Counted from the stretch's first letter, positions 26,130 through 35,530 are shown. The stretch: DNA of 64,000 nucleotides from an uncultured Acidimicrobiaceae bacterium (GCA_947259275.1 CAMYMH010000004.1:30270-94269), one strand, 5' to 3'. Notes: generated by a model not told the origin, from the sequence alone. Translations and numbers: made by a program.

Positions 26130-26438
26130 TCAGTCGCTCCGTTTCGGCTGCTTGCGGGCCTTGCGCTGCTTGCGGCGGCTCAGCGCCAGGCTGCCAAACC
26201 CGCTGATCACCGCCATGTAGAAACCGAAGTCGTACCACCAGCCGGTGTTGTTTGGCTCGTACACCCGGATATCCGAGTCGAAGATCTCCCAGATGAGGGT
26301 GAAGGGCGCGATCCACCCATGCCAGATCCCGTGGAAGAAGTTGGCCCGGTCGTCCGGCGCGAAGTTGTCCGACCCCGGCGCGCATGCCGCCAGGACCAAA
26401 GCGAGCCCGATGATCAACAGCCAGGTCCGTTTGCGCAT
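26130..26438 (-). CDS. Small predicted lipoprotein with a C-terminal membrane helix
   Basis: 102 residues, GAGGAG close upstream of the ATG. Signal with lipobox LAAC (LLIIGLALVLAACAPGS), an aromatic-rich middle (FFHGIWHGWIAPFTLIWEIF), a second hydrophobic segment and a Lys/Arg-rich tail. The FHGIWHGWIAP pattern occurs in unnamed bacterial membrane proteins. Likely cotranscribed with the YdjC-family gene. Function unknown. Confidence 0.75.
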   Translation of the reverse strand: MRKRTWLLIIGLALVLAACAPGSDNFAPDDRANFFHGIWHGWIAPFTLIWEIFDSDIRVYEPNNTGWWYDFGFYMAVISGFGSLALSRRKQRKARKQPKRSD

Positions 26439-26553
26439 ATGCTCCTCTCGGTTTCGATCGCGAAGCTACCAGGTGACGATTTGACCGCGATCCCCTGGGA
26501 ACGAGAACGCGAAACCTAATATGGGGCCACTTCCCTGCCGATAACGGGACGGA

Positions 26554-27966
26554 ATGCGACCTCTCGAAATCCTCATTCTCGCCGTGGTGGCCCTTTGGTT
26601 CATCCTGCCCAACCTGACCAAGCGTCGCGGACTCCGCCAGGGCGTCGGTCTTTTGGCAGCCATGACCGTCCCCTGGCAACTCGCCATCGAAGGCTACCGG
26701 TGGCAAATGGCTCCCGCCTACGGAGTAGCGGCCATCATTGCCCTCGTCACCTGGTGGGAATTCATCGGCCCAGCCGCGGATCTCTCATCGCCCGGCGCCG
26801 CCGGGGGCGTCGGCCGTGCCGTCGGCGGCCTGGTCGGCGTAGCCGCCATCGCGCTTCCGATCGTGCTCCCGGTTCCGAGACTTCCCATGCCGGAAGGAAC
26901 ATTCGAGGTTGGGACGTTTTCGCTGCATCTGGTGGATGAGAGTCGGATGGAGGTGCTCGGCGAGCGACCCGGCGGACCGCGCGAGCTCATGGTGCAGGTG
27001 TTCTATCCCGCTGAGCCGGCGGATGATGCCGAGACGGGCCCGTGGATCGAAGATCTCCCGGCGGTGGGCGCCGCCCTCGCCGAGCTGGTCGATGTCCCTT
27101 CGTTCAGCTTTGACCATCTTTCCCTCACCGACACCCACACGTATCCCGACGCTCCCGTCTCGGAGGCAGTGGCGTCGTTCCCAGTTGTCATCTACTCGCA
27201 CGGCTGGCGAGGCTTCCGCACCATCAACCTCAATCAGGCCGAGACGCTGGCCAGCGAGGGGTACGTGGTCGTGACCATCGACCACGCCTATATCTCGGCC
27301 ATGACGGTCTTCCCCGGTGGGCGGGAGGCTCCGGCCGATCTGAGCGCGCTGCCCGATGAGGACACCATCGGCACAACCGCCTTCCTGGAGGCCGGCGGCC
27401 GGCTCATCGACACGATGGTCGGCGACCTCGACTTCGTCGTCGACGAACTCGAGGACATCAACCGGGGCCGGCGTTCGACCGCGCTGGCGCAGCGGCTCGA
27501 TATCAGCCGGCTCGGGATGTTCGGCCATTCCCTCGGCGGGGGAGCCGTAGTCGCATTCTGCGCTACCGACTTCCGTTGCCAGGCCGGGATCGGCTTCGAC
27601 CCGTGGGTGGAGCCGGTGAGCGACGCCATCATCGCCCAGGGCCTGCGGGTTCCGTTCGCGTTCGTGCGCAGCGAGGAATGGATGACGAAAGACAACGACG
27701 CGGTGCTGCGCACTCTGTTTGAGAATGGCCGCCAAGATCAATACTGGCAGGCCATCAGTGGGACCGAGCACCGCGACTTCGTCTTTGCTCCCCTCATGAG
27801 CCCCGTCGGCGGCTTCATCGGCATCCAGGGATCCATCGACTCGAGCCGCCTCATCGACATTCTCGACGACGAGCTCATCGGCTTCTTCGGCCAGCATCTT
27901 CTCGGTGAGGACCGCCGGTTCCCGGGCGGGATGCAAGCCAACTACGGCGAGCTAGAGGCCTCCTAG
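26554..27966 (+). CDS. PAF-acetylhydrolase-like alpha/beta hydrolase with N-terminal membrane helices
   Basis: 470 residues. Three to four membrane segments (about 5-110) precede a lipase domain with VVIYSHGWRGF (oxyanion region), the nucleophile motif GHSLGG near residue 325, and a late His in GTEHRDF. The pattern fits the platelet-activating-factor acetylhydrolase type II family, which cleaves short or oxidised acyl chains from phospholipids. Divergent from the small lipoprotein. Substrate unproven. Confidence 0.83.
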   Translation: MRPLEILILAVVALWFILPNLTKRRGLRQGVGLLAAMTVPWQLAIEGYRWQMAPAYGVAAIIALVTWWEFIGPAADLSSPGAAGGVGRAVGGLVGVAAIALPIVLPVPRLPMPEGTFEVGTFSLHLVDESRMEVLGERPGGPRELMVQVFYPAEPADDAETGPWIEDLPAVGAALAELVDVPSFSFDHLSLTDTHTYPDAPVSEAVASFPVVIYSHGWRGFRTINLNQAETLASEGYVVVTIDHAYISAMTVFPGGREAPADLSALPDEDTIGTTAFLEAGGRLIDTMVGDLDFVVDELEDINRGRRSTALAQRLDISRLGMFGHSLGGGAVVAFCATDFRCQAGIGFDPWVEPVSDAIIAQGLRVPFAFVRSEEWMTKDNDAVLRTLFENGRQDQYWQAISGTEHRDFVFAPLMSPVGGFIGIQGSIDSSRLIDILDDELIGFFGQHLLGEDRRFPGGMQANYGELEAS

Positions 27967-27983
27967 CTCTCCCGCCTGCGCCC

Positions 27984-30014
27984 TCAGTTCCACCAGCCGG
28001 CCAGAGCCACCAAACCTCGCCCCCCAAAGCGAATGAGCTGCTGGGACCCCGCCTCATCCACCACCGTGGCCACGCCGCCCGCATAGCCGGCAAATCCATC
28101 GCGTCCCGATCCGGTGAAGTCGCCGACCACGAGCTGGGAGCCGGGCTGGTTGCGCCATATCTCACCATCAATGCCGTGAACAGTTCCGCTCGATGGCCGC
28201 AGCACCGCCACGGTGTCTATCCCGTCGCCGTCCCAATCACCGGCCAGGGGCTGATCGCCGGGAGATCCAAACGCCAAGTCGACGTCGGCGAACCCGAGCG
28301 AGTTCGAATTCCGGAGGTAGAACCGTCCTTCCGCCGGTCGATAGATGCCAATCGAATCGATGCCATCCCCGTCCCAGTCTCCACACAGCGGGATATCGGT
28401 TGGGATCCCGTAAAAGAAGTCGAGGTCGGCGAACCCGAGCGTGTTGGAATTCCGGAGGTATACGAAACCCCGGTGCGGTCGGTAGAGACCGACCGTGTCT
28501 ACGCCGTCACCGTTCCAGTCGCAGAACAGAGGGATGTCCCCGGGGATTCCGTAGTAGATGGATTCCTCTACGCCGTCGCCGAGGCGGAAGGTCCACCGAC
28601 CGGCCGTGGCATCGTGGAGCACCCACTTGTCCCGAGCAGACAAGGTTCGGACCAACACCGGGTCTGCCGAGGCTGAATTGCCGCTCGGGTCGCGGGCAGC
28701 CACCACCAAGGTGTGCTCGGTATCGGGAGCCAGCCCGGTCACCACCGCCGAGGTTTCCCCGGTAGCAATCGCCGGACGGCTGCCGGTGGCTACCTCATAG
28801 ACAACCGGCTCGCCGTCGATGGCGGCAGGCCACGAGAGGCTCACCGACGAGGCTTCGATTCCGGTGACCGAAACCGGACCGGTGAACATCGGCGTCGTCC
28901 CATCACGCAGGCTCACGTTGAACTGATCCCCTACCCGCTCGTGCACCAACAGGACCCATCCGTTCGACAGCACGACATCTTCACCGACCGATAGGACGTG
29001 GTCGTACGAGTCGGCGACCGCCGGCCACTGCGACACCCGACGGGAAAGGCCGAAGCAGGGCAGAGCGCTGCCACATGCCTCGGCCCGCTGGTCGAGCGTA
29101 TGTACGGTCACGCCGGCTTCCGGCAGAGCACTGTCATAAGCGCTTTGGACACGTACATCAATGGCGGTTAGCCACCCGAGCTCGCCGTTCGGAACCAGCA
29201 GCAGCTGGTGGCCCGGCTCGCCGAGGGCAGAGAGAGTGAACGACCCGCCGCCTTCGGCCATCAACACGTTTTCTGGCTCGATCCACCCGGCGATGTAGCG
29301 GTTGAGCGCCGGCGTACCCATCAGCCGGGTGCGATCACCCGCCTTGCTCATCACGTCAATCGGGTCGTCATATTCTGCCCAGGTCCCGGTGGTTTGGCCG
29401 CTGAAGGTGTGGCCGAAGTGCAGGGTATGGCCCAGTTCGTGAACCACCGTCACCAACCGGGGGTTGGGGCCTACCACAGCATGGGCGCCAAGCGTCACCG
29501 AGCGATAGTTGGCCGGGTAGGTCTCAGGCGAGGCCGGGCATAATCCCTCATAGGGGCACCAGATCCCGCTTTGAGCAGACCCCCCATTGGAGGCTGTGTC
29601 CGTGATGACGACCACGCCGTTTGGTCCCGACGTCACCCGGTCCGCCACCGCATCCGTGCACCCGGGGCCTTCGACAACTGTTCCGCCGGGGATGAAAACC
29701 GGCCGGTAGGTTCCCTCCGACAGCCACACGTAGAACGGAGTGACTTGTTCACTGAGGACGGCGGCTGCCTCGGCTGCCTCGACAGCGACGGTGCCGGAGG
29801 GGGTATCACACACCCACACCTCCCACACATCATCGCCTTGAGAGTGCAAGCGAAGCTCCGAGCTGCCGGCGATGACTCCGAGCGGCTCCCACCCGTATAC
29901 ATCCTCTCCCAGCAGCGCCGCCTGGTTGGCGGTGGCCGAGCCCCATGGAACCAGGAACGTCGCAATGAACGCGACCAGGAATAACTCCCGCCACACCCGC
30001 CCCGTATTAGCCAT
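27984..30014 (-). CDS. Secreted metalloprotease-like protein with Fn3 domain and FG-GAP-like repeats
   Basis: 676 residues. Signal peptide about 1-30. A zinc-peptidase motif HELGHTLHFGH near residue 192 with VMSKAGD further on resembles metzincins (HExxHxxGxxH plus a Met turn). A fibronectin type III domain (VSVTGIEASSVSLSWPAA region) follows. At least three repeats with DWNGDG/DWDGDG and VGLYRP/IGIYRP form a beta-propeller-like tail. Expected to be exported and perhaps cell-wall or substrate bound. Convergent with the lipase gene 17 bp away. Confidence 0.85.
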   Translation of the reverse strand: MANTGRVWRELFLVAFIATFLVPWGSATANQAALLGEDVYGWEPLGVIAGSSELRLHSQGDDVWEVWVCDTPSGTVAVEAAEAAAVLSEQVTPFYVWLSEGTYRPVFIPGGTVVEGPGCTDAVADRVTSGPNGVVVITDTASNGGSAQSGIWCPYEGLCPASPETYPANYRSVTLGAHAVVGPNPRLVTVVHELGHTLHFGHTFSGQTTGTWAEYDDPIDVMSKAGDRTRLMGTPALNRYIAGWIEPENVLMAEGGGSFTLSALGEPGHQLLLVPNGELGWLTAIDVRVQSAYDSALPEAGVTVHTLDQRAEACGSALPCFGLSRRVSQWPAVADSYDHVLSVGEDVVLSNGWVLLVHERVGDQFNVSLRDGTTPMFTGPVSVTGIEASSVSLSWPAAIDGEPVVYEVATGSRPAIATGETSAVVTGLAPDTEHTLVVAARDPSGNSASADPVLVRTLSARDKWVLHDATAGRWTFRLGDGVEESIYYGIPGDIPLFCDWNGDGVDTVGLYRPHRGFVYLRNSNTLGFADLDFFYGIPTDIPLCGDWDGDGIDSIGIYRPAEGRFYLRNSNSLGFADVDLAFGSPGDQPLAGDWDGDGIDTVAVLRPSSGTVHGIDGEIWRNQPGSQLVVGDFTGSGRDGFAGYAGGVATVVDEAGSQQLIRFGGRGLVALAGWWN

Positions 30015-30127
30015 AAGGATACGGTACTCAGAGTGAGGAAACTTGCCTACGTAAAGTGACTAGCCACTCCCGCGGCCAGGCACAGTGACCGGTCGTGCAA
30101 TCCCCCGTTGGGCCCTGTTGACCGGCT

Positions 30128-30694
30128 TCAGAGTGCGGCAGCCAGGCCGTGCAGGGCGCGAGCGCGGTGGCTGATGCGATTCTTCTCCGCCTCCGGGATC
30201 TCCGCCAGGGTTTGAAATCCGAACTCCTCGACTTCAAACACCGGGTCGTATCCGAACCCAAAGCTTCCCCTTCGTTCCCGGGCTATCCGGCCTTCGAGCG
30301 CTCCCTCGGCGATGGTCTCGGCACCATCGAGCGTCACCAGGGAAACCACGGTCCGAAACCGGGCGGCCCGCTCCGCCACGCCATCCAGTGACTCGAGGAG
30401 CTTGGCGACGTTGTCGTCATCGGTCGCATCGGGACCGGCGAAGCGGGCGGTGCGGACGCCCGGTGCTCCGTCGAGTGCAACCACCTCCAGCCCGGTGTCA
30501 TCCGCCAGAGCAGCCAGGCCAGTGTGGGCAGAAACGGTCCTGGCCTTGTGGAGGGCGTTCTCGGCCAGCGAGGAAAACGGTTCCTCCACCTCGGGCCATT
30601 CCAGACCGCGCACCACCTCGAAGGGATCGGCCAGCGCCGACAACACCGCTTCCACCTCACGGACCTTGTCGGCATTCTTGGAAGCAACCACCAC
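30128..30694 (-). CDS. rdgB: XTP/dITP (non-canonical purine NTP) pyrophosphatase
   Basis: House-cleaning enzyme that hydrolyses ITP, XTP and their deoxy forms. 188 residues from the GTG at 30694 (VVVASKNADKVREVEAVL), 5 bp after the rph stop. Family motifs are SKNADK, SLAENALHKA, ADDTGLEV, PGVRTARFAG and GFGYDPVF with SHRARAL at the end. Last gene of the mec-phosphodiesterase-rph-rdgB run, the same neighbours as in mycobacteria. Confidence 0.96.
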   Translation of the reverse strand: MVVASKNADKVREVEAVLSALADPFEVVRGLEWPEVEEPFSSLAENALHKARTVSAHTGLAALADDTGLEVVALDGAPGVRTARFAGPDATDDDNVAKLLESLDGVAERAARFRTVVSLVTLDGAETIAEGALEGRIARERRGSFGFGYDPVFEVEEFGFQTLAEIPEAEKNRISHRARALHGLAAAL

Positions 30695-30699
30695 CCGTC

Positions 30700-31413
30700 T
30701 CAGCCGGACACCGCCTGGCGCTGCAGCTCAACCAACTCGCCAATTCCGGCCGCGGCCGCATCGACCAATCCGTTGAGATCGTCGCGAGTGAAAGGCGCGT
30801 GCTCGGCGGTCCCCTGCACCTCGATGAGGCGGCCCGACCCGGTCATCACGACGTTGAAATCGACGTCCACCGACACATCCTCCTGATAGTCGAGGTCCAG
30901 GATCACCGCTCCATCCCGCACCCCCACGCTGACCGCCGCACAGTGGTCGCTCATCGGATTGCCTTCCAGCTGGCCGGCCTCGCGGCCGGCCGTCAAAGCG
31001 TCGTGGAGCGCGATCCACGCGCCGGTGATGCTGGCGGTGCGGGTGCCCCCGTCGGCCTGTAGCACGTCGCAGTCGACCCGCACCGAGATCTCCCCCATCT
31101 TCTCGAGGTCGACCACCGCCCGCAATGACCGGCCGATGAGGCGTTGGATCTCCTTGGTACGGCCACCGTTGATAGAACTGCGAGAGATGCGTTCCCGGGA
31201 CGACCCGGGCAGCATGTTGTACTCGGCCGTGACCCACCCCTTGCCGGTGTCCTGTAGCCACCGGGGGACCCCCGGATCGATGGCGGCCGTGCACAGCACC
31301 CGGGTCTTTCCCATCTCGATGAGCACTGATCCGGGTGTCATCTCGGTGTAGTGGCGGGTAATCCGCACCGGGCGCAGCTCGTCGGCTCGACGGCCGTCGG
31401 CGCGCGCGCTCAT
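30700..31413 (-). CDS. rph: Ribonuclease PH
   Basis: Phosphorolytic 3'-to-5' exoribonuclease that trims tRNA 3' ends. 237 residues. Signatures RADGRRADELRPVRI, GKTRVLCTA, EYNMLPGSSRER and DVLQADGGTRTASITGA are complete. Its ATG overlaps the stop of the upstream phosphodiesterase-like gene by 4 bases, so the two are coupled. Several tRNAs here lack an encoded CCA and would need such trimming. Confidence 0.97.
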   Translation of the reverse strand: MSARADGRRADELRPVRITRHYTEMTPGSVLIEMGKTRVLCTAAIDPGVPRWLQDTGKGWVTAEYNMLPGSSRERISRSSINGGRTKEIQRLIGRSLRAVVDLEKMGEISVRVDCDVLQADGGTRTASITGAWIALHDALTAGREAGQLEGNPMSDHCAAVSVGVRDGAVILDLDYQEDVSVDVDFNVVMTGSGRLIEVQGTAEHAPFTRDDLNGLVDAAAAGIGELVELQRQAVSG

Positions 31414-32150
31414 ATCAGGACCTCCAGGCCGGGGCCGGCCATCATCACATCGCCGCCGAAATGGGCCGCCGCCTCGGTTATCGATTGTTGCGGGTCAAGG
31501 GTAGGCATGAGGTGTGTCAGGATGAGCCGCTCAACGCCCGCCTTCTCGGCTATCTCGCCGGCCTCAGACGCGGTGAGGTGGTGAGGGGCGGGCTTATCGC
31601 TTCCCTGGAAGCTCGCCTCGCACAACAACGTGTTGGCGCCCCCTGCCAGTGATGTGAGCTTCGAACCGGTGCCGGTGTCCGCCGAGTAGGCAAATGACCG
31701 GCCGCCTGCCTCGACCCGCACCTGCAAGGTTGGTACCGGGTGATCGGCCGAGCCGAATCGGAGCGTCATGGATCCCCTTTCGAGCGGAGCGGTACCTGGC
31801 GTGACCAAATCAAAGGCGTCGGCCAGGTGCGATCCCCCGCCGGAGTCCAAGAACGAGTCCAGCCGATCGACGGCCCCTGCGGGGAGGATCAGTGGCAGGG
31901 GCTCCCGCTCCACCGGACCGAACCGCAAGTAGTGGTAGAGAGGAAACACATCGGCGCAGTGATCGACGTGCAGATGACTAATGATGAGCGCATCGAGATC
32001 CACCGGATCCATCAGCTCGAGCAGCCCACCAAACGTGCCCGAGCCGGCGTCGATCCAAACCCGGGTTTCGTCGTGCGAGAGCAAGTAACCGGCCGTCGGC
32101 CGGCCGGCAGTCGGGTACGTTCCGTTGGCGCCGAGAACCCAGAGATCCAC
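31410..32150 (-). CDS. MBL-fold cyclic-nucleotide phosphodiesterase, Rv1339-like
   Basis: 246 residues from the GTG at 32150 (VDLWVLGANGTYPTAGRPT). The metal motif SHLHVDH, the DAGSGT and SADTGTG segments and the late HHLTASEAGEIA belong to the RNase Z-like MBL branch. M. tuberculosis Rv1339, a cAMP-degrading atypical class II phosphodiesterase, sits directly before rphA, as here; orthology is inferred from that synteny. Overlaps rph by 4 bp. A second MBL protein of this broad type is encoded at 18386-19207. Confidence 0.87.
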   Translation of the reverse strand: MDLWVLGANGTYPTAGRPTAGYLLSHDETRVWIDAGSGTFGGLLELMDPVDLDALIISHLHVDHCADVFPLYHYLRFGPVEREPLPLILPAGAVDRLDSFLDSGGGSHLADAFDLVTPGTAPLERGSMTLRFGSADHPVPTLQVRVEAGGRSFAYSADTGTGSKLTSLAGGANTLLCEASFQGSDKPAPHHLTASEAGEIAEKAGVERLILTHLMPTLDPQQSITEAAAHFGGDVMMAGPGLEVLI

Positions 32151-32160
32151 TGCGGTGAGG

Positions 32161-32559
32161 TTACCTCGATGCGATCTCGAGCTTCTCCTCGGTGACCTCG
32201 CCGGCTGCGATCCGGTAGGCCCTGATCTCTGCCGACCCGGCGATGGGCCCTGCCACCAGCCACACCCACTCGGGCTCGGCGGCCCCGGCCACGTCGGATG
32301 GCGACGGATAGGCGGGCGCGTTCACGTGGCTATGGAAGGCACCGATCAGCTCCCAGCCGTTTTGTTCGGCGTCGCGGAGCGCCTCGAAATGACCGGTGGG
32401 GTCGATGGTGTAGGACACCGGAGAGGCATCGGCGTTGGCGACGGGATAGAGCCGGCGAACCCCGCCGTCATCACCGGCCAACAAGCCGCAGGCCTCATTA
32501 GGAAGCGAGGCCCGGCTGTGCTCCAGGATCTGCTCGGCCATGTCGGCAGGAAGGATCAC
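32161..32559 (-). CDS. mec: JAMM/MPN+ metalloprotease, Mec-like
   Basis: 132 residues from the GTG at 32559, which overlaps the thioredoxin stop as GTGTGA. The JAMM zinc site is seen as an early Glu in NEACGLLAG and HSHVNAPAYPSPSD. In mycobacteria Mec cleaves cysteine off the sulfur-carrier protein CysO and lies in the same neighbourhood. No cysO or cysM gene is next to it here, so its substrate is uncertain. The wider frame to 32841 is the thioredoxin gene read in another frame. Confidence 0.85.
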   Translation of the reverse strand: MILPADMAEQILEHSRASLPNEACGLLAGDDGGVRRLYPVANADASPVSYTIDPTGHFEALRDAEQNGWELIGAFHSHVNAPAYPSPSDVAGAAEPEWVWLVAGPIAGSAEIRAYRIAAGEVTEEKLEIASR

Positions 32560-32957
32560 ACCTCGGCCCGGGAAGCTCCGTTGCGCTCGAGGACCCGCTG
32601 CAGTTGGTCCTTCTTCACGAGGCCGTTGCCGCGCCACCGCTCTCCAATGGCACCGCCTGGTCGCTTGGATTTCTTGCTCTGCTTTTTGGGCGAGGCGGCG
32701 TACACGACGAAGGTCGGCGTCGACATCACCCGGAAGCGCTGAGCGGCGGCCGGGACATTGCGCACGTTGACCTTGACAACATGGGCGGATTCCGAGAACT
32801 CGTCGGCGAGCTCGTTGATCACGCCGTCCATGGTGCGGCACGGCTGGCAGCCGGTCTGCCAGAAATCAATGAACACCGGCTTGCCGGAAGCGGCCAACTC
32901 GTCGATCTGGTCGACGTGCTCGAGATTGATGGGTTTGGTTCGTCTCTTGAAGATCAT
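32556..32957 (-). CDS. Thioredoxin-like protein, CQPC active site
   Basis: 133 residues. A thioredoxin fold with FIDFWQTGCQPCRTMDG near residue 33 and the cis-proline STPTFVVY near 80. The CQPC dithiol is not the usual CGPC, which would alter redox potential. A Lys-rich insertion follows the fold and the C-terminus is basic. First gene of the run leading to mec, with which it overlaps by 4 bp. Confidence 0.85.
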   Translation of the reverse strand: MIFKRRTKPINLEHVDQIDELAASGKPVFIDFWQTGCQPCRTMDGVINELADEFSESAHVVKVNVRNVPAAAQRFRVMSTPTFVVYAASPKKQSKKSKRPGGAIGERWRGNGLVKKDQLQRVLERNGASRAEV

Positions 32958-32986
32958 GGGGTCCTACAACACCAAGGGGGGCGGAT

Positions 32987-34186
32987 TCATTTCTCGGCAG
33001 GATGGGCGCCTGGGTTACGGGATTTCTGCGCCTGGTGGATGGCACCAAGATACTTGCCAATCCCGTGAACCACGTGCCGGCTGCGCAGCGAGTGCAGCAC
33101 ATCGAAACCGTGGGAGGCACCGGGGAGTTCGGCGTAGAGAACCGGGGCCGGCGACACCTCGCGAAGTGCAGCAACGAATTGGCGAGACTCCTCGGGGGGG
33201 ACGAGGGAATCATGGGAACCGTGCAGCACGAAGAAGGGAGGGGCCTCGGGCGTCACCCGGGTGAGAGGTGAAGCCCTGTCCCACGCCTCGGGGTCCTCGG
33301 TCGGCGACACTTTCATCACGATTGACTCGATGAAGGGCCACGGGTAGCGGAGCCGGCGGCGGTCGAGGAGATCGTGAATCCCATACAGGGGGACACAAGC
33401 CTGGACCGAGGTGTCAACATCTTCGAACCCCGGCTGATAGACAGGGTCGTTGGGGGTGAGGGCGGCGAGGGCCGCCAGGTGGCCACCCGCCGAACCTCCG
33501 GTGACGGCGATGAACGACGGAGCACCGCCCCACCGGTGGATGTTCTCCCGCACCCATCCGATCGCTCGCTTCACATCAACCAGGTGGTCGGGGAAGGTGG
33601 CCGCCGGACTCAGCCGGTAGCCGATGCTCACACACACCCACCCGTTCTTCGCCATCGAGTACACCAGCGGGCGGGCTTCGCGCGCTTTGTTCCCACGACG
33701 CCATCCCCCACCGTGGATCTGAAGCAGAACCGGATGGCTCACCGACCGGTCCTCGGGAAGGTGTAGATCGAGCAGGTGGGCCGGCTCCGGGCCGTACGAG
33801 AGGTCGGCAACGGACTCAACGCCGCGGGGAACCCGGGCCCGGGCCCGCACGAAGTCTCCGAAGGTGGGGGCCGGTCCAGGCTTGACACCGCTCCCCAGCC
33901 CGTCGAGAGCATCCCGCATGGCAGGCTTGGCCCGCTCACCCCAATAGACCATCACCGCCAGGCCGGTCCAGGACGCGAGCGTGACGCCCATGGCGATCCG
34001 CCCCAGCGGTTGATCGAGCACACCGCCCCAGATGAACAGGGCTGTGAGAGCCCCCTGCCAAACGAGGTGATGGATGGCCAGCTCGCTGGTCACGAGCGCC
34101 GGCAGCCACAGGGATCGTCTCCGCAACCCGTTAATGGTGAACGCGGCACCGACCAGGCTTCCGAGGAAGAAGAGCACACTCAACAC
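32987..34186 (-). CDS. Alpha/beta hydrolase, HSL/carboxylesterase type, with N-terminal membrane helices
   Basis: 399 residues from a tentative GTG at 34186. Three hydrophobic segments (about 1-105) precede an esterase domain with HGGGW (oxyanion motif), nucleophile VTGGSAGGHLA, a late Asp in HGSHDSLVP and His in GASHGFD. Typical of the hormone-sensitive-lipase or BD-FAE-like families. The start is unsure, because the frame stays open upstream into the lysoplasmalogenase gene and no ribosome site marks it; an ATG overlapping that gene's stop is in the wrong frame. Confidence 0.82.
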   Translation of the reverse strand: MLSVLFFLGSLVGAAFTINGLRRRSLWLPALVTSELAIHHLVWQGALTALFIWGGVLDQPLGRIAMGVTLASWTGLAVMVYWGERAKPAMRDALDGLGSGVKPGPAPTFGDFVRARARVPRGVESVADLSYGPEPAHLLDLHLPEDRSVSHPVLLQIHGGGWRRGNKAREARPLVYSMAKNGWVCVSIGYRLSPAATFPDHLVDVKRAIGWVRENIHRWGGAPSFIAVTGGSAGGHLAALAALTPNDPVYQPGFEDVDTSVQACVPLYGIHDLLDRRRLRYPWPFIESIVMKVSPTEDPEAWDRASPLTRVTPEAPPFFVLHGSHDSLVPPEESRQFVAALREVSPAPVLYAELPGASHGFDVLHSLRSRHVVHGIGKYLGAIHQAQKSRNPGAHPAEK

Positions 34187-34229
34187 GGACGACAGTATTG
34201 CGCGCCGGATGACGTTACCGGCCGCTCCA

Positions 34230-34853
34230 TCAGCCTCCCGCCGCCCACGCCAGCAGCAATTGCGCCCCGTAGTACAGGGGCAGCCCCCACAGGCGATTTG
34301 TAAAACCGGTCGCCACGAAATTGTCGCGGGCGACGGCCACATCGGATGCGACGAACATGAGGGCTCCGACCGGGATTCGCCAGTCCCACGAGTCCACCGC
34401 GGTGGCGAACGCCAGTACGCCCATCAGCGAGATGGCGCCTGCGTAGGCCACCACTGGAACCCGCAGGCGCCCCGAGAGGTGGGGACCCAGCCACCGGAGC
34501 ACTTGCCAGGCGAACAGTGCCAACGGCAGGACGGCTAAGAAACCGGAAACGTCGACTCCCCGGACCAGGAAGGCCAGGCCGAATACCAGGTGGGCTGCCA
34601 GGAAGCTGCCCAGCCCGGCCAGGAACGCAGCCTCACCGCTCCCGAGGAGGAATACATCGCCGACCGCCGACAAGACCAGCGCCGCCAGCATCCACCGCCC
34701 GAAGGTCGAGTCGAGGGCCCCGGCCGCCACCGCCCCGGCGACGAAGCCGGCCGAGGCCAGGGGCTTGGCGAGCAGGCGGGCCGAAGACCCGGATCGCTCG
34801 GACACCAGCAGCCAGCCAAGCCCGGCGGCGGTGATTAACGCGGCGGCGGCCAC
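34230..34853 (-). CDS. YhhN family lysoplasmalogenase-like membrane protein
   Basis: 207 residues from the GTG at 34853, about eight membrane helices. Family residues are seen in LAKPLASAGF, SAVGDVFLL, FLAAHLVFGLAF and FVASDVAVA. YhhN/TMEM86 proteins hydrolyse the vinyl-ether bond of lysoplasmalogens; activity here is inferred. Its start overlaps the end of the upstream gene by 19 bp. It precedes an esterase gene, so a lipid-related pair is possible. Confidence 0.87.
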   Translation of the reverse strand: MAAAALITAAGLGWLLVSERSGSSARLLAKPLASAGFVAGAVAAGALDSTFGRWMLAALVLSAVGDVFLLGSGEAAFLAGLGSFLAAHLVFGLAFLVRGVDVSGFLAVLPLALFAWQVLRWLGPHLSGRLRVPVVAYAGAISLMGVLAFATAVDSWDWRIPVGALMFVASDVAVARDNFVATGFTNRLWGLPLYYGAQLLLAWAAGG

Positions 34854-35530
34854 TGCTCGCCGAGTGGCTGTTCGGGGACAGTGAACTGATGAATCAGCGG
34901 TAGGTAGGGGGTGGCGTCACCCACCCACGGGTAGGCGGCGATCTCTTCGTAAGTGCGCCTGCCCAGGAGCATGCGGGCGGCCTCGTAGGGGTCGAGGTCG
35001 AGCACTACGTCCGCCCGCTGGCGAGCTCCTTCGCCCAGGTACCAGGTCTTCTCTCCGGTGATCAGCCGCATTGGGGCCAGGCCGGCGGCCCGTATCTTCT
35101 GATCGGCCGATACCGCGGCCTTGAGCGTCAGCCACATCCCCGGGGCGTCGCGGCCGCCGGGTTTGCCGAGCGCGTTGCGGACGTCTTGCTCATGGGACCA
35201 GACGTCAATGGCGACCGCGGTCAGGCCCGAGCCGGCGGCACGCAACAATTCGGTCAGCGGCTCAACCGCCGACGCCCACTCGTCGAGGATCTCCGGGACG
35301 GGCCGGTCCTGGCGCTCTGCGACCTGCCGGGCCGTGGCGTTGGGGTCCGCCACCTGGCCTTGCCCGGCAACCAGGTCGACAGCGATACCGGTGACATGGC
35401 CGATGGTGTCCTTGGCCGACCACCCCGGACACGCCGGCACCGGCATTGCCAGTTCTGCTCCAGTCAGCTCGGCGCCGAGGGCTGAGAATCTGTCGTACGT
35501 GTCGAGGTAGACCTCGGCTACATCCGCCAT
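34835..35530 (-). CDS. Mycothiol-dependent maleylpyruvate isomerase family (DinB-like) protein
   Basis: 231 residues from the ATG at 35530 with AAGGA upstream. VPACPGWSAKDTIGHVTG near residue 28 and the VAIDVWSHEQDVRNALG segment carry the metal-binding histidines of the actinobacterial MDMPI/TIGR03083 group. Function in the group is mostly unknown; a mycothiol link is by family only. First gene of a three-gene overlapping run with yhhN and the esterase. Confidence 0.82.
   Translation of the reverse strand: MADVAEVYLDTYDRFSALGAELTGAELAMPVPACPGWSAKDTIGHVTGIAVDLVAGQGQVADPNATARQVAERQDRPVPEILDEWASAVEPLTELLRAAGSGLTAVAIDVWSHEQDVRNALGKPGGRDAPGMWLTLKAAVSADQKIRAAGLAPMRLITGEKTWYLGEGARQRADVVLDLDPYEAARMLLGRRTYEEIAAYPWVGDATPYLPLIHQFTVPEQPLGEQWPPPR

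Noticed and set aside
26785..27936. 383-residue minus-strand frame opposite the PAF-acetylhydrolase-like gene
   Set aside because: The plus-strand gene has clear lipase motifs; the antisense frame has none.
34180..34231. Frameshift at the start of the esterase gene
   Set aside because: An ATG overlapping the upstream stop is out of frame and ends after 16 codons. An internal GTG start explains the gene without a frameshift, though the start remains uncertain.
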